This document shows positions 33,610 through 42,667 of a stretch of DNA of 64,000 nt, piece by piece (within the stretch, counting starts at the first letter, position 1; each line of letters starts with the position of its first letter). The translations under genes and the position numbers were made by a program. This DNA comes from WRDF01 sp031552235 (GTDB lineage Bacteria; Bacteroidota; Bacteroidia; Bacteroidales; Rikenellaceae). The stretch lies in NCBI GenBank assembly GCA_031552235.1, contig JAVBMR010000010.1:1-64000 (forward strand), read 5' to 3'. The notes beneath the pieces were generated by a model. That model was given only the letters and a program-made list of their open reading frames with translations. It searched no databases and was not told the DNA's origin.

Positions 33610-34102
33610 TTTTGTTGGTTTTAAAATATTCGGTAAGTCGGTGCAGTTCATTTTTGTCTGCCATCTTCATTATCTCGTTTATCAGCCTTGCCGTTTCCTG
33701 ATAACGCCCTTTGTCCTTGTCGTTGGCCTTTTCGTAGATCGATTTCAACTCTATAGCCCCCGCGAAAACGGCACCGATGAGCGTCAGCGCAGGAAAAAGC
33801 GGCACATTGAACGAAAGTTGCGGGTTGAGATGATAGAACGAGAGTATCTGCATTACGTCTATCACAGTCAGCACCAACAGCATATTGAAGTACGAGGCCA
33901 GTTTATCCACCGTCTTGCGCAGTCCAAACGAGGAACGGTACTGCCCCAATTGTTTTGCTTTGCGCAGGCCCGACCACAGGTCGAGCATCACGGCAAGTAT
34001 TACTGCCATATAAAGTATAACTATCAATGTGATCTGTCCGCCAAGTTCGCTTATGGCCATGTTAATTGTTTTGGTAAGGAATTGTCCTTTGATCTCTGTC
34101 AT
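33587..34102 (-). CDS. Phage holin-family protein
   Basis: A 171-residue inner-membrane protein with three likely membrane helices: about residues 20-40 (LIVILYMAVILAVMLDLW), 68-88 (LLVLTVIDVMQILSFY) and 95-115 (LFPALTLIGAVFAGAIEL). The cytoplasmic tail is charged. The DLWSGLRKAK and GAVFAGAIELKSIYEKA segments fit Bacteroidota phage holins. Holins form holes that release endolysin. The start at 34102 (MTEIKGQF) is preferred over the longer frame to 34162. It is the first gene of the lysis operon, and no capsid, tail or integrase gene is visible on either side. Confidence 0.8.
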   Translation of the reverse strand: MTEIKGQFLTKTINMAISELGGQITLIVILYMAVILAVMLDLWSGLRKAKQLGQYRSSFGLRKTVDKLASYFNMLLVLTVIDVMQILSFYHLNPQLSFNVPLFPALTLIGAVFAGAIELKSIYEKANDKDKGRYQETARLINEIMKMADKNELHRLTEYFKTNKNEQGTEE

Positions 34103-34959
34103 TTTGTTTTGTTTTTGATTTATAATACCGGCGTCTTTTACGCCGGGGCTGCGGAACTCCAACCTGCCATCCCGGGCAGCAGATTGTCATAACCGGGGTC
34201 CGATTGTCATGATGGTTGGTCAGGGTGGGCTTCCGGATTCCCAGCCGACTTCTACCATCAATCGGACAGCGACACAAAATTACTGGTTACCAACCTCCGA
34301 TTACTCATTTTACCCCTTGACTTTTTGACACTTTCATTATTATGCTGGCGCCATAGCAAAGATTTTTTTGTATATTTCATCGGACACGAGGTCAATAAAA
34401 CCCACTCAAAGACCCTCGCAAGGCATATGTAAAGATACGCAACACAAAGATTGACAGCAAGGTGCCAGGACTATACTTACTGACAATTTCAAGATACTAA
34501 AACGCATACAATATTGCAATGAATGAATAAACCGATTCCCTCAACCTCAAAACATGGTGCGTCCAGGCATGGAAGCTCGCTTTGATGGGATGCTCAATAC
34601 TTCGCGGGGATTTGCGGTACTACTAAAAAACAAAGTCCGGGTTCGATCAAGATATCATACCATTGATCTACGACCGGAACACTAAGTTTCGTTAATCGAA
34701 AATTCGGCAATTTAGACGCCTGTATCCTGACTTATAGTATAAAGAAAAGAGCCTGCCCGAATAATTCGAACAGGCTCTTTTTCGCGGAATCCGAATGCTT
34801 AATGTCCACAGTTCATCGCCGACTACGCACCGGAATATCGCACGTTCTCCGTCAGAAATGGCTACTGTCATGCCTGGCTCTTTATATTCTTCTACCCTGA
34901 CCGCCTTAAAGTAGCGGATCAAAACCATCAGTTAACGACAGCGCCTACCGAGTAGACCA
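34103..34959. other. Gene-poor stretch between lysis cassette and CRISPR array
   Basis: About 850 bp with no convincing gene. A hairpin at 34745-34781 (AAAAGAGCCTG / CAGGCTCTTTT, with an inner CGAAT/ATTCG) looks like a terminator. A 78-codon minus frame at 34692-34928 reads through it and is not supported. The piece from 34500 to 34690 may be decayed coding sequence, but I cannot assign it. Confidence 0.5.
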
Positions 34960-36849
34960 GTTGTGATTTGCTTTCAAAATTGTATCTTTGACATATCAGA
35001 CACATCTGCAAAGCATCAAGTAATGGTTTCATTTGAGTTGTGATTTGCTTTCAAAATTGTATCTTTGACATATCAGACACATCGCGTTATCAAGAGCGCC
35101 GACAGGGTAATAAGTTGTGATTTGCTTTCAAAATTGTATCTTTGACATATCAGACACATCGAGTCCCAGATAAAAGCGCTTTCCGCCCGTGTTGTGATTT
35201 GCTTTCAAAATTGTATCTTTGACATATCAGACACATCTTCTCCGCGTATCGCCCGACCGGACGTACTGTTGTGATTTGCTTTCAAAATTGTATCTTTGAC
35301 ATATCAGACACATCTGTTTCATCGGTATTTGTTGCTGGATTTACGTTGTGATTTGCTTTCAAAATTGTATCTTTGACATATCAGACACATCGACCCACGA
35401 ATATCAACTCTCCGTCAACGTGTTGTGATTTGCTTTCAAAATTGTATCTTTGACATATCAGACACATCAATCGCGCCTTTAATCTGACACAGATCATTGT
35501 TGTGATTTGCTTTCAAAATTGTATCTTTGACATATCAGACACATCACTCGAGAGGCAAAGAATTGAAAAGTTACTGTTGTGATTTGCTTTCAAAATTGTA
35601 TCTTTGACATATCAGACACATCCAAGTTTGCCCACACTCGGCGCGGCTACACGTTGTGATTTGCTTTCAAAATTGTATCTTTGACATATCAGACACATCA
35701 GCATAAGTCCCATATAGCCTTCGCCACGGTTGTGATTTGCTTTCAAAATTGTATCTTTGACATATCAGACACATCGCTAATACATTGTCTGTAACAACAA
35801 CACTCGTTGTGATTTGCTTTCAAAATTGTATCTTTGACATATCAGACACATCGTTGTAAGTTTTAAGTTGAGTACCGCTCCGTTGTGATTTGCTTTCAAA
35901 ATTGTATCTTTGACATATCAGACACATCCGGGGGCTTGGATTACCCAAGTGGGCGATAGTTGTGATTTGCTTTCAAAATTGTATCTTTGACATATCAGAC
36001 ACATCGATAGAGGTTTCATTTACATAAGACTTGCCGTTGTGATTTGCTTTCAAAATTGTATCTTTGACATATCAGACACATCTATTCTTTGCGGTAGCGT
36101 TCGAGAAAGCGGGTTGTGATTTGCTTTCAAAATTGTATCTTTGACATATCAGACACATCAAAATAAAAAAGCAACGCTCGGCTGTGCTGTTGTGATTTGC
36201 TTTCAAAATTGTATCTTTGACATATCAGACACATCAGTCGAAAGGCAAAGAATCGAGAAGCTACTGTTGTGATTTGCTTTCAAAATTGTATCTTTGACAT
36301 ATCAGACACATCCGTCATTGATTTTGTCAGTCTTATTAAGCAGTTGTGATTTGCTTTCAAAATTGTATCTTTGACATATCAGACACATCTATCGTCCGCT
36401 TCGGTGTCCGTCGCTTGCTGTTGTGATTTGCTTTCAAAATTGTATCTTTGACATATCAGACACATCTACAGCCCACCAACAATTCGATCTTCTTATGTTG
36501 TGATTTGCTTTCAAAATTGTATCTTTGACATATCAGACACATCAATAAAGCCGATTGGGAATGAAAAACGAATGTTGTGATTTGCTTTCAAAATTGTATC
36601 TTTGACATATCAGACACATCTATAGTCTGTCGAGCCTGCGCGAGAGTCAGTTGTGATTTGCTTTCAAAATTGTATCTTTGACATATCAGACACATCGTGT
36701 TGCTGTTCCAGGACAAGACGCCGATGTTGTGATTTGCTTTCAAAATTGTATCTTTGACATATCAGACACATCAGGGTCATCGAGTAGTTCCATTTGACGG
36801 GCGTTGTGATTTGCTTTCAAAATTGTATCTTTGACATATCAGACACATC
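34960..36849 (+). CRISPR. Type II-C CRISPR array: 25 identical 47-bp repeats, 24 spacers
   Basis: Repeats begin GTTGTGATTTGCTTTCAAAA and end CATATCAGACACATC. The first is 34960-35006 and the last 36803-36849. All 25 look identical by eye. Spacers are 29 or 30 bp (19 of 30 bp, 5 of 29 bp). The repeat length and first half match known Bacteroidota type II-C arrays. Every repeat contains TTG, 19 bp, then TATCTTTG (repeat positions 2-4 and 24-31), a full Bacteroidetes promoter pointing along the plus strand. Each spacer could therefore start its own crRNA, as in Neisseria and Campylobacter II-C systems. The first 23 bp of the repeat are complementary to the predicted tracrRNA at 42210. No spacer has an obvious exact match elsewhere in the window. 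Confidence 0.98.
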
Positions 36850-36923
36850 ACATCACGTCAAACACAGTCAAGATCAACAACTTACAGACTATCTTAGGAT
36901 TAAAAAATGAGGTTGTGTCAGAT

Positions 36924-36960
36924 AACAAAACTCGCCATAGAAGCGAGTTTTGTTGTTTTG
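36924..36960. terminator. Bidirectional terminator between array and cas2
   Basis: 12-bp perfect stem AACAAAACTCGC (36924-36935) / GCGAGTTTTGTT (36943-36954) with loop CATAGAA. It would stop array transcripts running into cas2 and cas transcripts running into the array. Confidence 0.75.
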
Positions 36961-36975
36961 TGCTACCGGCAAGCG

Positions 36976-37308
36976 TTAAAAAAGGTCCAATTGTTGAGGA
37001 ATATCCCGCTCCACGACCCGATTTAGTCCTGAAAAAATTTCCATTTGCCCGAACTGTTTATCAGTAATGCATATAATCCCCACTTGACCGGCTGGCGGCA
37101 GCGAGGCTTTAACCCTTCGGATATGTACATCGGCATTTTCACGCGATGGGCAATGGCGTATGTAGATTGAGAATTGAAACATCGTGAAGCCGTCACGCAC
37201 GAGTTGTTTGCGAAATTCGGCAGCCTGTTTCCGCTCCTTTTTCGTCTCGGTCGGCAGGTCGAAAAATACAAGTACCCACATGATTCGATATTCTGAGAAA
37301 CGTTCCAC
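36976..37308 (-). CDS. cas2: CRISPR-associated endonuclease Cas2
   Basis: A 110-residue protein that forms the spacer-integration complex with Cas1. It has the ferredoxin-like Cas2 core beginning RIMWVLVFFDLPTETKKERK, with the conserved aspartate of beta-1, then FTMFQFSIYIRHC and a C-terminal QQLDLF typical of Bacteroidota II-C Cas2. The chosen start is GTG at 37308, sharing its first base with the cas1 TAG stop (TAGTG), which gives the usual family N-terminus ERFSEYRIMW. An ATG at 37281 would remove nine residues, and a longer ATG frame starts at 37353 within cas1. It is the last gene of the cas9-cas1-cas2 operon. Confidence 0.93.
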   Translation of the reverse strand: MERFSEYRIMWVLVFFDLPTETKKERKQAAEFRKQLVRDGFTMFQFSIYIRHCPSRENADVHIRRVKASLPPAGQVGIICITDKQFGQMEIFSGLNRVVERDIPQQLDLF

Positions 37309-38225
37309 TACATTTCGGGATAGAGAATTTTTCGGTTCTCGCCACTGAAACATTTGTAAAGCGACGAGGTGGTTAGCCCCACGGCGATCATCAGCGGGCT
37401 TCGTTGGCCGCCTATCATAACATCCATTACCGGTAATCCGAGCAATTGTGCTTTGGCATCTTTATCCAGCACCTCGATCCCGCTGTCGAACATCGCCACG
37501 ACCATCCTGTCCACATAAGGACGATACGGCTCCATAATGTCATCGGCCAGACAGTAGGCATTGTAACGATTATGGTGATGAATGCCAAGCGTGGGCAACA
37601 GTCCGCTCGAAACCAATCCCCTGGCGACGATGGCACGCAAAATGGCATATCCGTAATTCAGCAAGTTGTTTGGCGGATCGCCTTCACGATTTCGCCGGAA
37701 ATCGGCAAACAAATTCGCCCAATAATATGCGGCGGCACGGGCTTCCATGTTGTCTGCATCGCCACTGCGCACCTCTTCCACCCATCGAAGCATATTCCGC
37801 ACCTCCACGCCCCTGCACTCTTTCAGTACAATGGCCTGATTGTAGACTTTTGCCTGAACAGTCTGCTGCCAAAGCTGTTTTTTTAATGGCAGGGATGCGT
37901 CCAGTTGCTCTCGGAAACGCTCGTTCTGGGTAGTGTTTCCACACAGCGGCAACATCAGACCCACAGGCATTCGGCTACTGTCGCAGGTAATAACGGCAGA
38001 GTTGTTACCAAGCAGGGCTTCCAAGGCGCCCTGTGTAATGGTAATCTGTTTGTTGTCCAATACGACAATACCGATATCTTCAACAGGGACAGTCCTCGTA
38101 CTTTCAGCCTTGAACGTATCGGGCAGCTCAGCGTTTTTTTCAACTTCGGGCAACTTGATGACCAACTGGTTGTCTTTCAAACCAAGATACGCCGGATTGC
38201 CGAAATATAGAGTTCGTTTGATCAT
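37308..38225 (-). CDS. cas1: CRISPR-associated endonuclease Cas1, type II
   Basis: A 305-residue spacer-acquisition integrase. The N-terminal beta-sandwich (MIKRTLYFGNPAYL) leads to a helical catalytic domain. The metal ligands appear present: the Glu in DNMEARAAAYYW, the His in LGIHHHNRYNAY and the acidic pair in LADDIMEPYRPYVD. Sequence and length are those of type II-C Cas1. It starts 11 bp after the end of the cas9 C-terminal frame and overlaps cas2 by one base. It looks intact, so acquisition proteins may still be made even though cas9 is frameshifted. Confidence 0.95.
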   Translation of the reverse strand: MIKRTLYFGNPAYLGLKDNQLVIKLPEVEKNAELPDTFKAESTRTVPVEDIGIVVLDNKQITITQGALEALLGNNSAVITCDSSRMPVGLMLPLCGNTTQNERFREQLDASLPLKKQLWQQTVQAKVYNQAIVLKECRGVEVRNMLRWVEEVRSGDADNMEARAAAYYWANLFADFRRNREGDPPNNLLNYGYAILRAIVARGLVSSGLLPTLGIHHHNRYNAYCLADDIMEPYRPYVDRMVVAMFDSGIEVLDKDAKAQLLGLPVMDVMIGGQRSPLMIAVGLTTSSLYKCFSGENRKILYPEM

Positions 38226-38236
38226 TACATGACTTT

Positions 38237-38962
38237 TTAGTATTCGCCGACGGCTACAATCTGACCGATATGGTTTATGCGGACTTTAACTATGTTCTCA
38301 ATGCCATTTAGACCCGATCTAATCCAGGTTATTCCTTTAAGCGACCCCGTATTTTCCACATTAGTCTCAAGATGGTGTCTGAAAAAATAATCTTTTGTGG
38401 CAACCTTCTGTACTCTGAACAAATTCGGACTAATCCGCGCATAGTTGTCGGGGTCAAGCAAATCGACCGCTTTGGGATCAAACGTCATGACTTCTTCCGT
38501 AATAATCTCGCTCGTTTCTTCGTCCATCTTCTCGCGTTTTTCAATTCTCGGAAAGACAAAATACTCGTTTTGTTTCATAGTAAAAATCAATTGCCAACCA
38601 TCGCTTGCCCGATACATTTTATCGATTATCGGCAACCCTTGGTTACGCTGGGCGACGGCTTCGTAGAATGAGACCACTTTTTCCTGCAATTCATATTTAT
38701 CATTGCCTTTTTCGTCCCGCTCATGGGTCCCTTTTTTATCCAGCACAGGCGCACGATAGATTGCAACATGATGATTGTTGGAAGTGCTGACAAAATCCAC
38801 AGGTTGCTGATTGCCGTTCTTATCCAAGATCGGCGAACCATCTTTGTCGCGTTTATTATGGATGGCTTCGGCATTGCTAATGCCGGAAATGGTTACTCGC
38901 CTGATAGCGATTCCCTTTTCTTTGTTAAGCCAAATTGGATTTTCGTCGAGATTGGAGAATGC
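38237..38962 (-). pseudogene. C-terminal part of Cas9 (PAM-interacting region) in the -1 frame
   Basis: From 38962 this frame encodes 241 residues that continue Cas9 without a break in family similarity: SNLDENPIWLNKEKG, then VSTSNNHHVAIYRAP, FYEAVAQRNQGLPIID and FTMKQNEYFVFPRIEK. These are the WED/PAM-interacting segments of Bacteroidota II-C Cas9. It is out of frame with the long N-terminal part by one base. An internal ATG at 38827 could start a separate 196-residue piece, but no ribosome-binding context supports that. With a -1 slip, or one extra A, the whole protein would be about 1294 residues. Confidence 0.85.
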
Positions 38963-41900
38963 TTTTTGGCATCGCCTCCGTATTCCGCCAAACGCGCCTC
39001 CAGTATCCGCGCAGCTCCCTTGTCAATGACCTTATCTATCCGCAGATCGGGTGAAACCTCTTTGCGTATGGTATAGACCGTTTTGAAGGACACTGTTCTA
39101 ACACCCCTTTTATCTTTGACGTCATATTGTTTCAGACTGCCGTAAATGGTTTCATTATGTAGTTGCCCCCGCGGGGTGAGTTGTATTTTTTTATTTGTCC
39201 CGCCTCTCTTTTTCGTAGTGTTCACGTTTCGGGTAACGACTTTATTCTTGGTTTTTATGGAGACCAGCGTATTTTCCAAATGTTTTTTTGCTTCAACCCG
39301 GAACTCACCGAGCGGGATAGGCGGCTTCACCCTACCGTTTTCCATACATGAAGCCTTCAGGGCATAGGCGTTGGTGCTGGGAGTAAGGCTTGTATTCAGA
39401 TTATTGAACAGTTGAACCAGAGCATCTTTCGTGAATGCCACTGTCAGAGCATCCATTGCATGATGGCGGTGGTCGTTGCGTTTTGTCCAGTCCTTGATTC
39501 TGCCGAGACGTTTGCCTTCGCGGTTTTCTTCATAATATGTCAGCCCCAGCCGGTCGTATTTATCCCAATTCAATTCCTTCATCACATCGACTAACTGCCA
39601 GTCCTCACGCAACGCATCTGTGATTGAACCCGTTGTAGAAACAACGCGTTTAACCAAATCACCAAGTATAGTTTTGGCATATCGGGTAATGTATTGGGTG
39701 TTGCCCAGGTCTCGATTGAGAAAGCCTTCGGGAATATCTTTCTCCTCCATCTTCAACTTGTTATACTTGGTGCGTTTTATAGCGCCCTCCTTAAACAACG
39801 TTTCGATACGGTTCAGATAATCTTCCGCCTTGTCGCTGCCGTATTTATCCTTTACAAAGTCGAAAGCCGTCCTGCTCCCTTTCTCAAGGTTTATACTTCT
39901 TAGCTCCAATGTTTTATTGGAAAAGCTGTCGTCGAACAGCCGCGCTTGCGGAACGATATGCTCGATGTCGAAATCACCGCAAAACAGGGTTGTCGGTGAA
40001 ATATAAGTATTGGAGTATAACGTCTTATAGCCGTTGCCTTTCAACTCCTCATACAACCTGTAGCGAATGATGTCGGCTCGACCGATATAAGTCAGGCTGA
40101 ACGGTGGCCGTTTAAGGATCTCCCTGTATTCATCATATGCCTTTGTCGTTTCAGCAATAGATTTCGTCAATTCCACACGCTCTTTGGCACTCTTCTTCAG
40201 TTCGCGCGCCAACTCGATACGGATTTCATCAGGTTTGCCATAAGTATCGATGATGGTGTTTATGACATTGATCATCTGATTGAGAATCTTCTCGACCACC
40301 GGATTGCGCAGAGAGTTTTTCGGTAAAATCTCCAACCTGTCCTTATAGATTCTATTTTCAATCTCTTCTTTTTTCAGCGATGAACGCGAGTGTCTATAGC
40401 CGGCATATTCGCAGGCTACGTCGTATTTATTACCGTCTTTCAGATGGGGCAGGATCTTGCCAATAGCCTTGGATGACAGACTGCCATAATCGTCGGCAAA
40501 AACGATGTTGGCCAATTTCACGGCGCATTCTTCTCCGAAACGTGTCGTAAGCCGGTTTACCAACTTCTTATTGCCCGTGTTCGAATTGTCACCCTCGAAA
40601 GAGTAGAGCAGATGCCAAAGCGCATAGATGTCTTCCTCCGACAGTTCGGCAACCCGGGGACAAGCCCCGATCATTTTCGAGCGCGTTGTATCGCCCTGAA
40701 TATCTTTGAAATTAAGATCGACACCCTTGGAATTACCGATCAAAAGATTCAACGCCTCTGTTTTTGTCAGTTTTTCCTTTACAGTCAACTCCTTTGCCAA
40801 CAATTCTTTTTCTTCCTGATAGAGTTCCCTTTTGCCGTCCGGCGTCGAGATTTCCAGATTGTTCAGGGTTTGCCAAATCCTGAACTCCTGAAATAACGGC
40901 GAGGAGCGGGGAATAACACGACTGCCGACGGTTTTTATTTTTCTTTTCCCATCGACCTCCACCTCTATCTTCCGGCTTTCGAACTCACAGAACGCGATTA
41001 ATCCCTTTTGACTTTTAAGTTGTCGCTGATAAAAAATAACGATATCTCTGATTTCGTGCTTTAAATCCGCAGTCAATTCCGAGTGAAATTTCGCCTGCGT
41101 CTCCCATATCGTGTCGAACTCGTCCAGGTAATCCTGCCGATAAAAGACCATATTCCGCAGGCCCGCATTCGGATTACCGTCTAACAGCGCCATCTGATAT
41201 TGTCCGACAGTTTGTCCTTTAAAGAATAGTTCTTTACTTCTGTCCGAAATAGCTCCGAGATAACCACTCGAACCATTTATTTGCCCATTGATTTTTTGCA
41301 GTACGACCGCCAAATTTTCCAGATCCATTTTCTCTGTCAGCGCCTTGACCCGCCACACGAAATTCTCCTTTTTTAATTCTTCGCCCTTTGTCGTTCGAGG
41401 CATACCGACAATAGCGAACGGTTCTTTGCAGATCGCCCAAGTTGCCTTTTCACTCTTACCTTGCAGGTTTTCTTTCAATTCATCGGTCAGAATTTCAGGA
41501 TAATACCCGCTCTGTCTCGCCCATATCTTGTCGAATTCAGACCGCAGGTCGGAGCGGTAAAAATCAGGAAGATCCTTTTCCCCCGCCTGCAAAAGTTGTA
41601 AACACAATTGTCCCGGAGTTAGGTTTGTGTCGTAAAGTCGTTTTGCGACTTCCATCCCGTCGATCAGTGCACCTTCTTCCGACCCTTTGGCTTTTCTGGA
41701 ACTTTTATAACCGCGTTTTTTGTTGATCATTAGCAGTACACGGGCAAATTCTTCGAGAGATATTTGCTCGGCAGCCGCTTTTGCCCGAAGTCGGCAGGTC
41801 TCGAAAGTCGTGCGATTGCCAGTCTCCGACAAAATCGTTTCATCCGAGATGAGGCTATGTGCTTTCAATATCCCGACAAGGTTCTCACGCCGTAGTTTAT

Positions 41901-42120
41901 ATCGTTGCAGATTGCGGCGCATGCTACGCTTGAGAGTACGATCGGCATTGGTTGTTATGCTTTTACCCCTATCGAAATTTTGTTGTTCATCCACGGCCAA
42001 GGGATTTACACGAACCCCGAGCCGAATAATTGAAGATTTCTCTTCCTTGTTTTCTGCTTCATTAACCAACGCCCATCCGATGCTGCTTGTGCCTAAATCG
42101 AGACCTAATATTTTCTTCAT
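38893..42120 (-). CDS. cas9: Cas9, type II-C, truncated by frameshift near the C-terminus
   Basis: The RNA-guided DNA endonuclease of the locus; this frame is 1075 residues. RuvC-I has Asp8 (MKKILGLDLGTSSIGWAL), followed by the Arg-rich bridge helix (about 60-78) and REC lobe. RuvC-II has Glu636 (IRIELARE), HNH has His721 (CGDFDIEHIVPQ), and RuvC-III has Asp890 (HRHHAMDAL). All nuclease residues are present. At codons 1052-1053 a run of five A on the coding strand (38967-38963, GCCAAAAAGC) shifts the frame. The last 22 residues to the TAA at 38893 are unrelated to Cas9, and the PAM-interacting domain continues in the -1 frame. It may be inactive, a sequencing error, or rescued by slippage on AAA AAG. 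Confidence 0.93.
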   Translation of the reverse strand: MKKILGLDLGTSSIGWALVNEAENKEEKSSIIRLGVRVNPLAVDEQQNFDRGKSITTNADRTLKRSMRRNLQRYKLRRENLVGILKAHSLISDETILSETGNRTTFETCRLRAKAAAEQISLEEFARVLLMINKKRGYKSSRKAKGSEEGALIDGMEVAKRLYDTNLTPGQLCLQLLQAGEKDLPDFYRSDLRSEFDKIWARQSGYYPEILTDELKENLQGKSEKATWAICKEPFAIVGMPRTTKGEELKKENFVWRVKALTEKMDLENLAVVLQKINGQINGSSGYLGAISDRSKELFFKGQTVGQYQMALLDGNPNAGLRNMVFYRQDYLDEFDTIWETQAKFHSELTADLKHEIRDIVIFYQRQLKSQKGLIAFCEFESRKIEVEVDGKRKIKTVGSRVIPRSSPLFQEFRIWQTLNNLEISTPDGKRELYQEEKELLAKELTVKEKLTKTEALNLLIGNSKGVDLNFKDIQGDTTRSKMIGACPRVAELSEEDIYALWHLLYSFEGDNSNTGNKKLVNRLTTRFGEECAVKLANIVFADDYGSLSSKAIGKILPHLKDGNKYDVACEYAGYRHSRSSLKKEEIENRIYKDRLEILPKNSLRNPVVEKILNQMINVINTIIDTYGKPDEIRIELARELKKSAKERVELTKSIAETTKAYDEYREILKRPPFSLTYIGRADIIRYRLYEELKGNGYKTLYSNTYISPTTLFCGDFDIEHIVPQARLFDDSFSNKTLELRSINLEKGSRTAFDFVKDKYGSDKAEDYLNRIETLFKEGAIKRTKYNKLKMEEKDIPEGFLNRDLGNTQYITRYAKTILGDLVKRVVSTTGSITDALREDWQLVDVMKELNWDKYDRLGLTYYEENREGKRLGRIKDWTKRNDHRHHAMDALTVAFTKDALVQLFNNLNTSLTPSTNAYALKASCMENGRVKPPIPLGEFRVEAKKHLENTLVSIKTKNKVVTRNVNTTKKRGGTNKKIQLTPRGQLHNETIYGSLKQYDVKDKRGVRTVSFKTVYTIRKEVSPDLRIDKVIDKGAARILEARLAEYGGDAKKHSPISTKIQFGLTKKRESLSGE
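38962..38967 (-). other. Frameshift site in cas9
   Basis: The coding strand reads GCC AAA AAG CAT here. Adding one A, or a -1 ribosomal slip at AAA AAG, gives GCC AAA AAG GCA TTC and rejoins the conserved Cas9 C-terminus. Confidence 0.85.
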
Positions 42121-42139
42121 AGCCCAACAGTTTGTTGTT

Positions 42140-42147
42140 CAAAGATA
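42140..42147 (-). promoter_or_regulatory. -7 box of the cas9-cas1-cas2 operon
   Basis: TATCTTTG on the minus strand, 19 bp before the cas9 ATG. No clear -33 TTG is seen. Confidence 0.55.
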
Positions 42148-42176
42148 TAAAATTATTGCATTTTTATTGCATGGAA

Positions 42177-42207
42177 TTGCTTTCCGCAAAAACAATCATT
42201 ACATTTG
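42177..42207 (+). promoter_or_regulatory. Promoter of the predicted tracrRNA
   Basis: TTG (42177-42179), 20 bp, TACATTTG (42200-42207). Transcription should start at about 42212, at the edge of the anti-repeat. Confidence 0.65.
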
Positions 42208-42209
42208 CA

Positions 42210-42300
42210 GAACAATTTTGAAGCAAATCGCAATAAGGATTATTCCGTTGTGAAAACATTTGGAGCGGGGCGGCATTGAGAATGTCCGCCTCGTTCTTTT
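42210..42300 (+). ncRNA. Predicted tracrRNA of the type II-C system
   Basis: The anti-repeat ACAATTTTGAA-GCAAATCGCAA (about 42212-42233) complements the first 23 bp of the CRISPR repeat, with one missing base and one mismatch, as expected for a bulged duplex. It is followed by AAGGATTATTCCGTTGTGAAAA, which could form the nexus. A strong terminal hairpin follows: GAGCG and GGCGGCATT pair with AATGTCCGCC and CGTTC (42263-42296), then a TTTT tail. It has its own Bacteroidetes-type promoter and is divergent from cas9. The start point and the processed ends are estimates. Confidence 0.82.
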
Positions 42301-42667
42301 GTACGATAGCTGGTAAATTTTGACTGCTTAACTTGTGCAGGCGCTGAATAGACTATCATCATTATCTTTTTTGGGAGAAGCAGGCAATGGGCTGCTTACC
42401 CAAACTCAAGAATTTTCTTTCCTGCTTCCGATTGTTTCGTGGCTCTCTCGCTTTTCACAATGATACGGGCATTCGGATTACATGCAAAAAACATTGCGGC
42501 TTTAATACGGCATTTATCCCGCATTCGGTACCCCGCCCCATATATTAAGATATATTTTAATGCGCCCTAAGAGAACATTCAAACAACTTGGCGCAATTCT
42601 TGATTATGGAAATATTACCGGTATCCGGCAGTTAGCTATACAACATAAAATATTAAAAATCAATCGA
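42301..42667. other. Gene-free stretch between tracrRNA and the DUF2092 gene
   Basis: AT-rich, with no supported gene. The frame upstream of 42668 in the DUF2092 reading frame (from 42560) lacks family similarity and is treated as leader. Confidence 0.5.

Noticed and set aside
34692..34928. 78-codon minus-strand frame next to the CRISPR array
   Set aside because: It reads straight through a terminator-like hairpin (34745-34781), has no family similarity and no promoter or ribosome-binding context.
34960..36849. Self-targeting spacers against genes in this window
   Set aside because: Comparing the 24 spacers with the window by eye gave no exact or near-exact match outside the array; a full-genome search was not possible.
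38237..38827. A separate gene between cas9 and cas1
   Set aside because: The sequence continues Cas9 family similarity directly upstream of its ATG in the same frame, so it is the displaced Cas9 C-terminus rather than a new cas gene.
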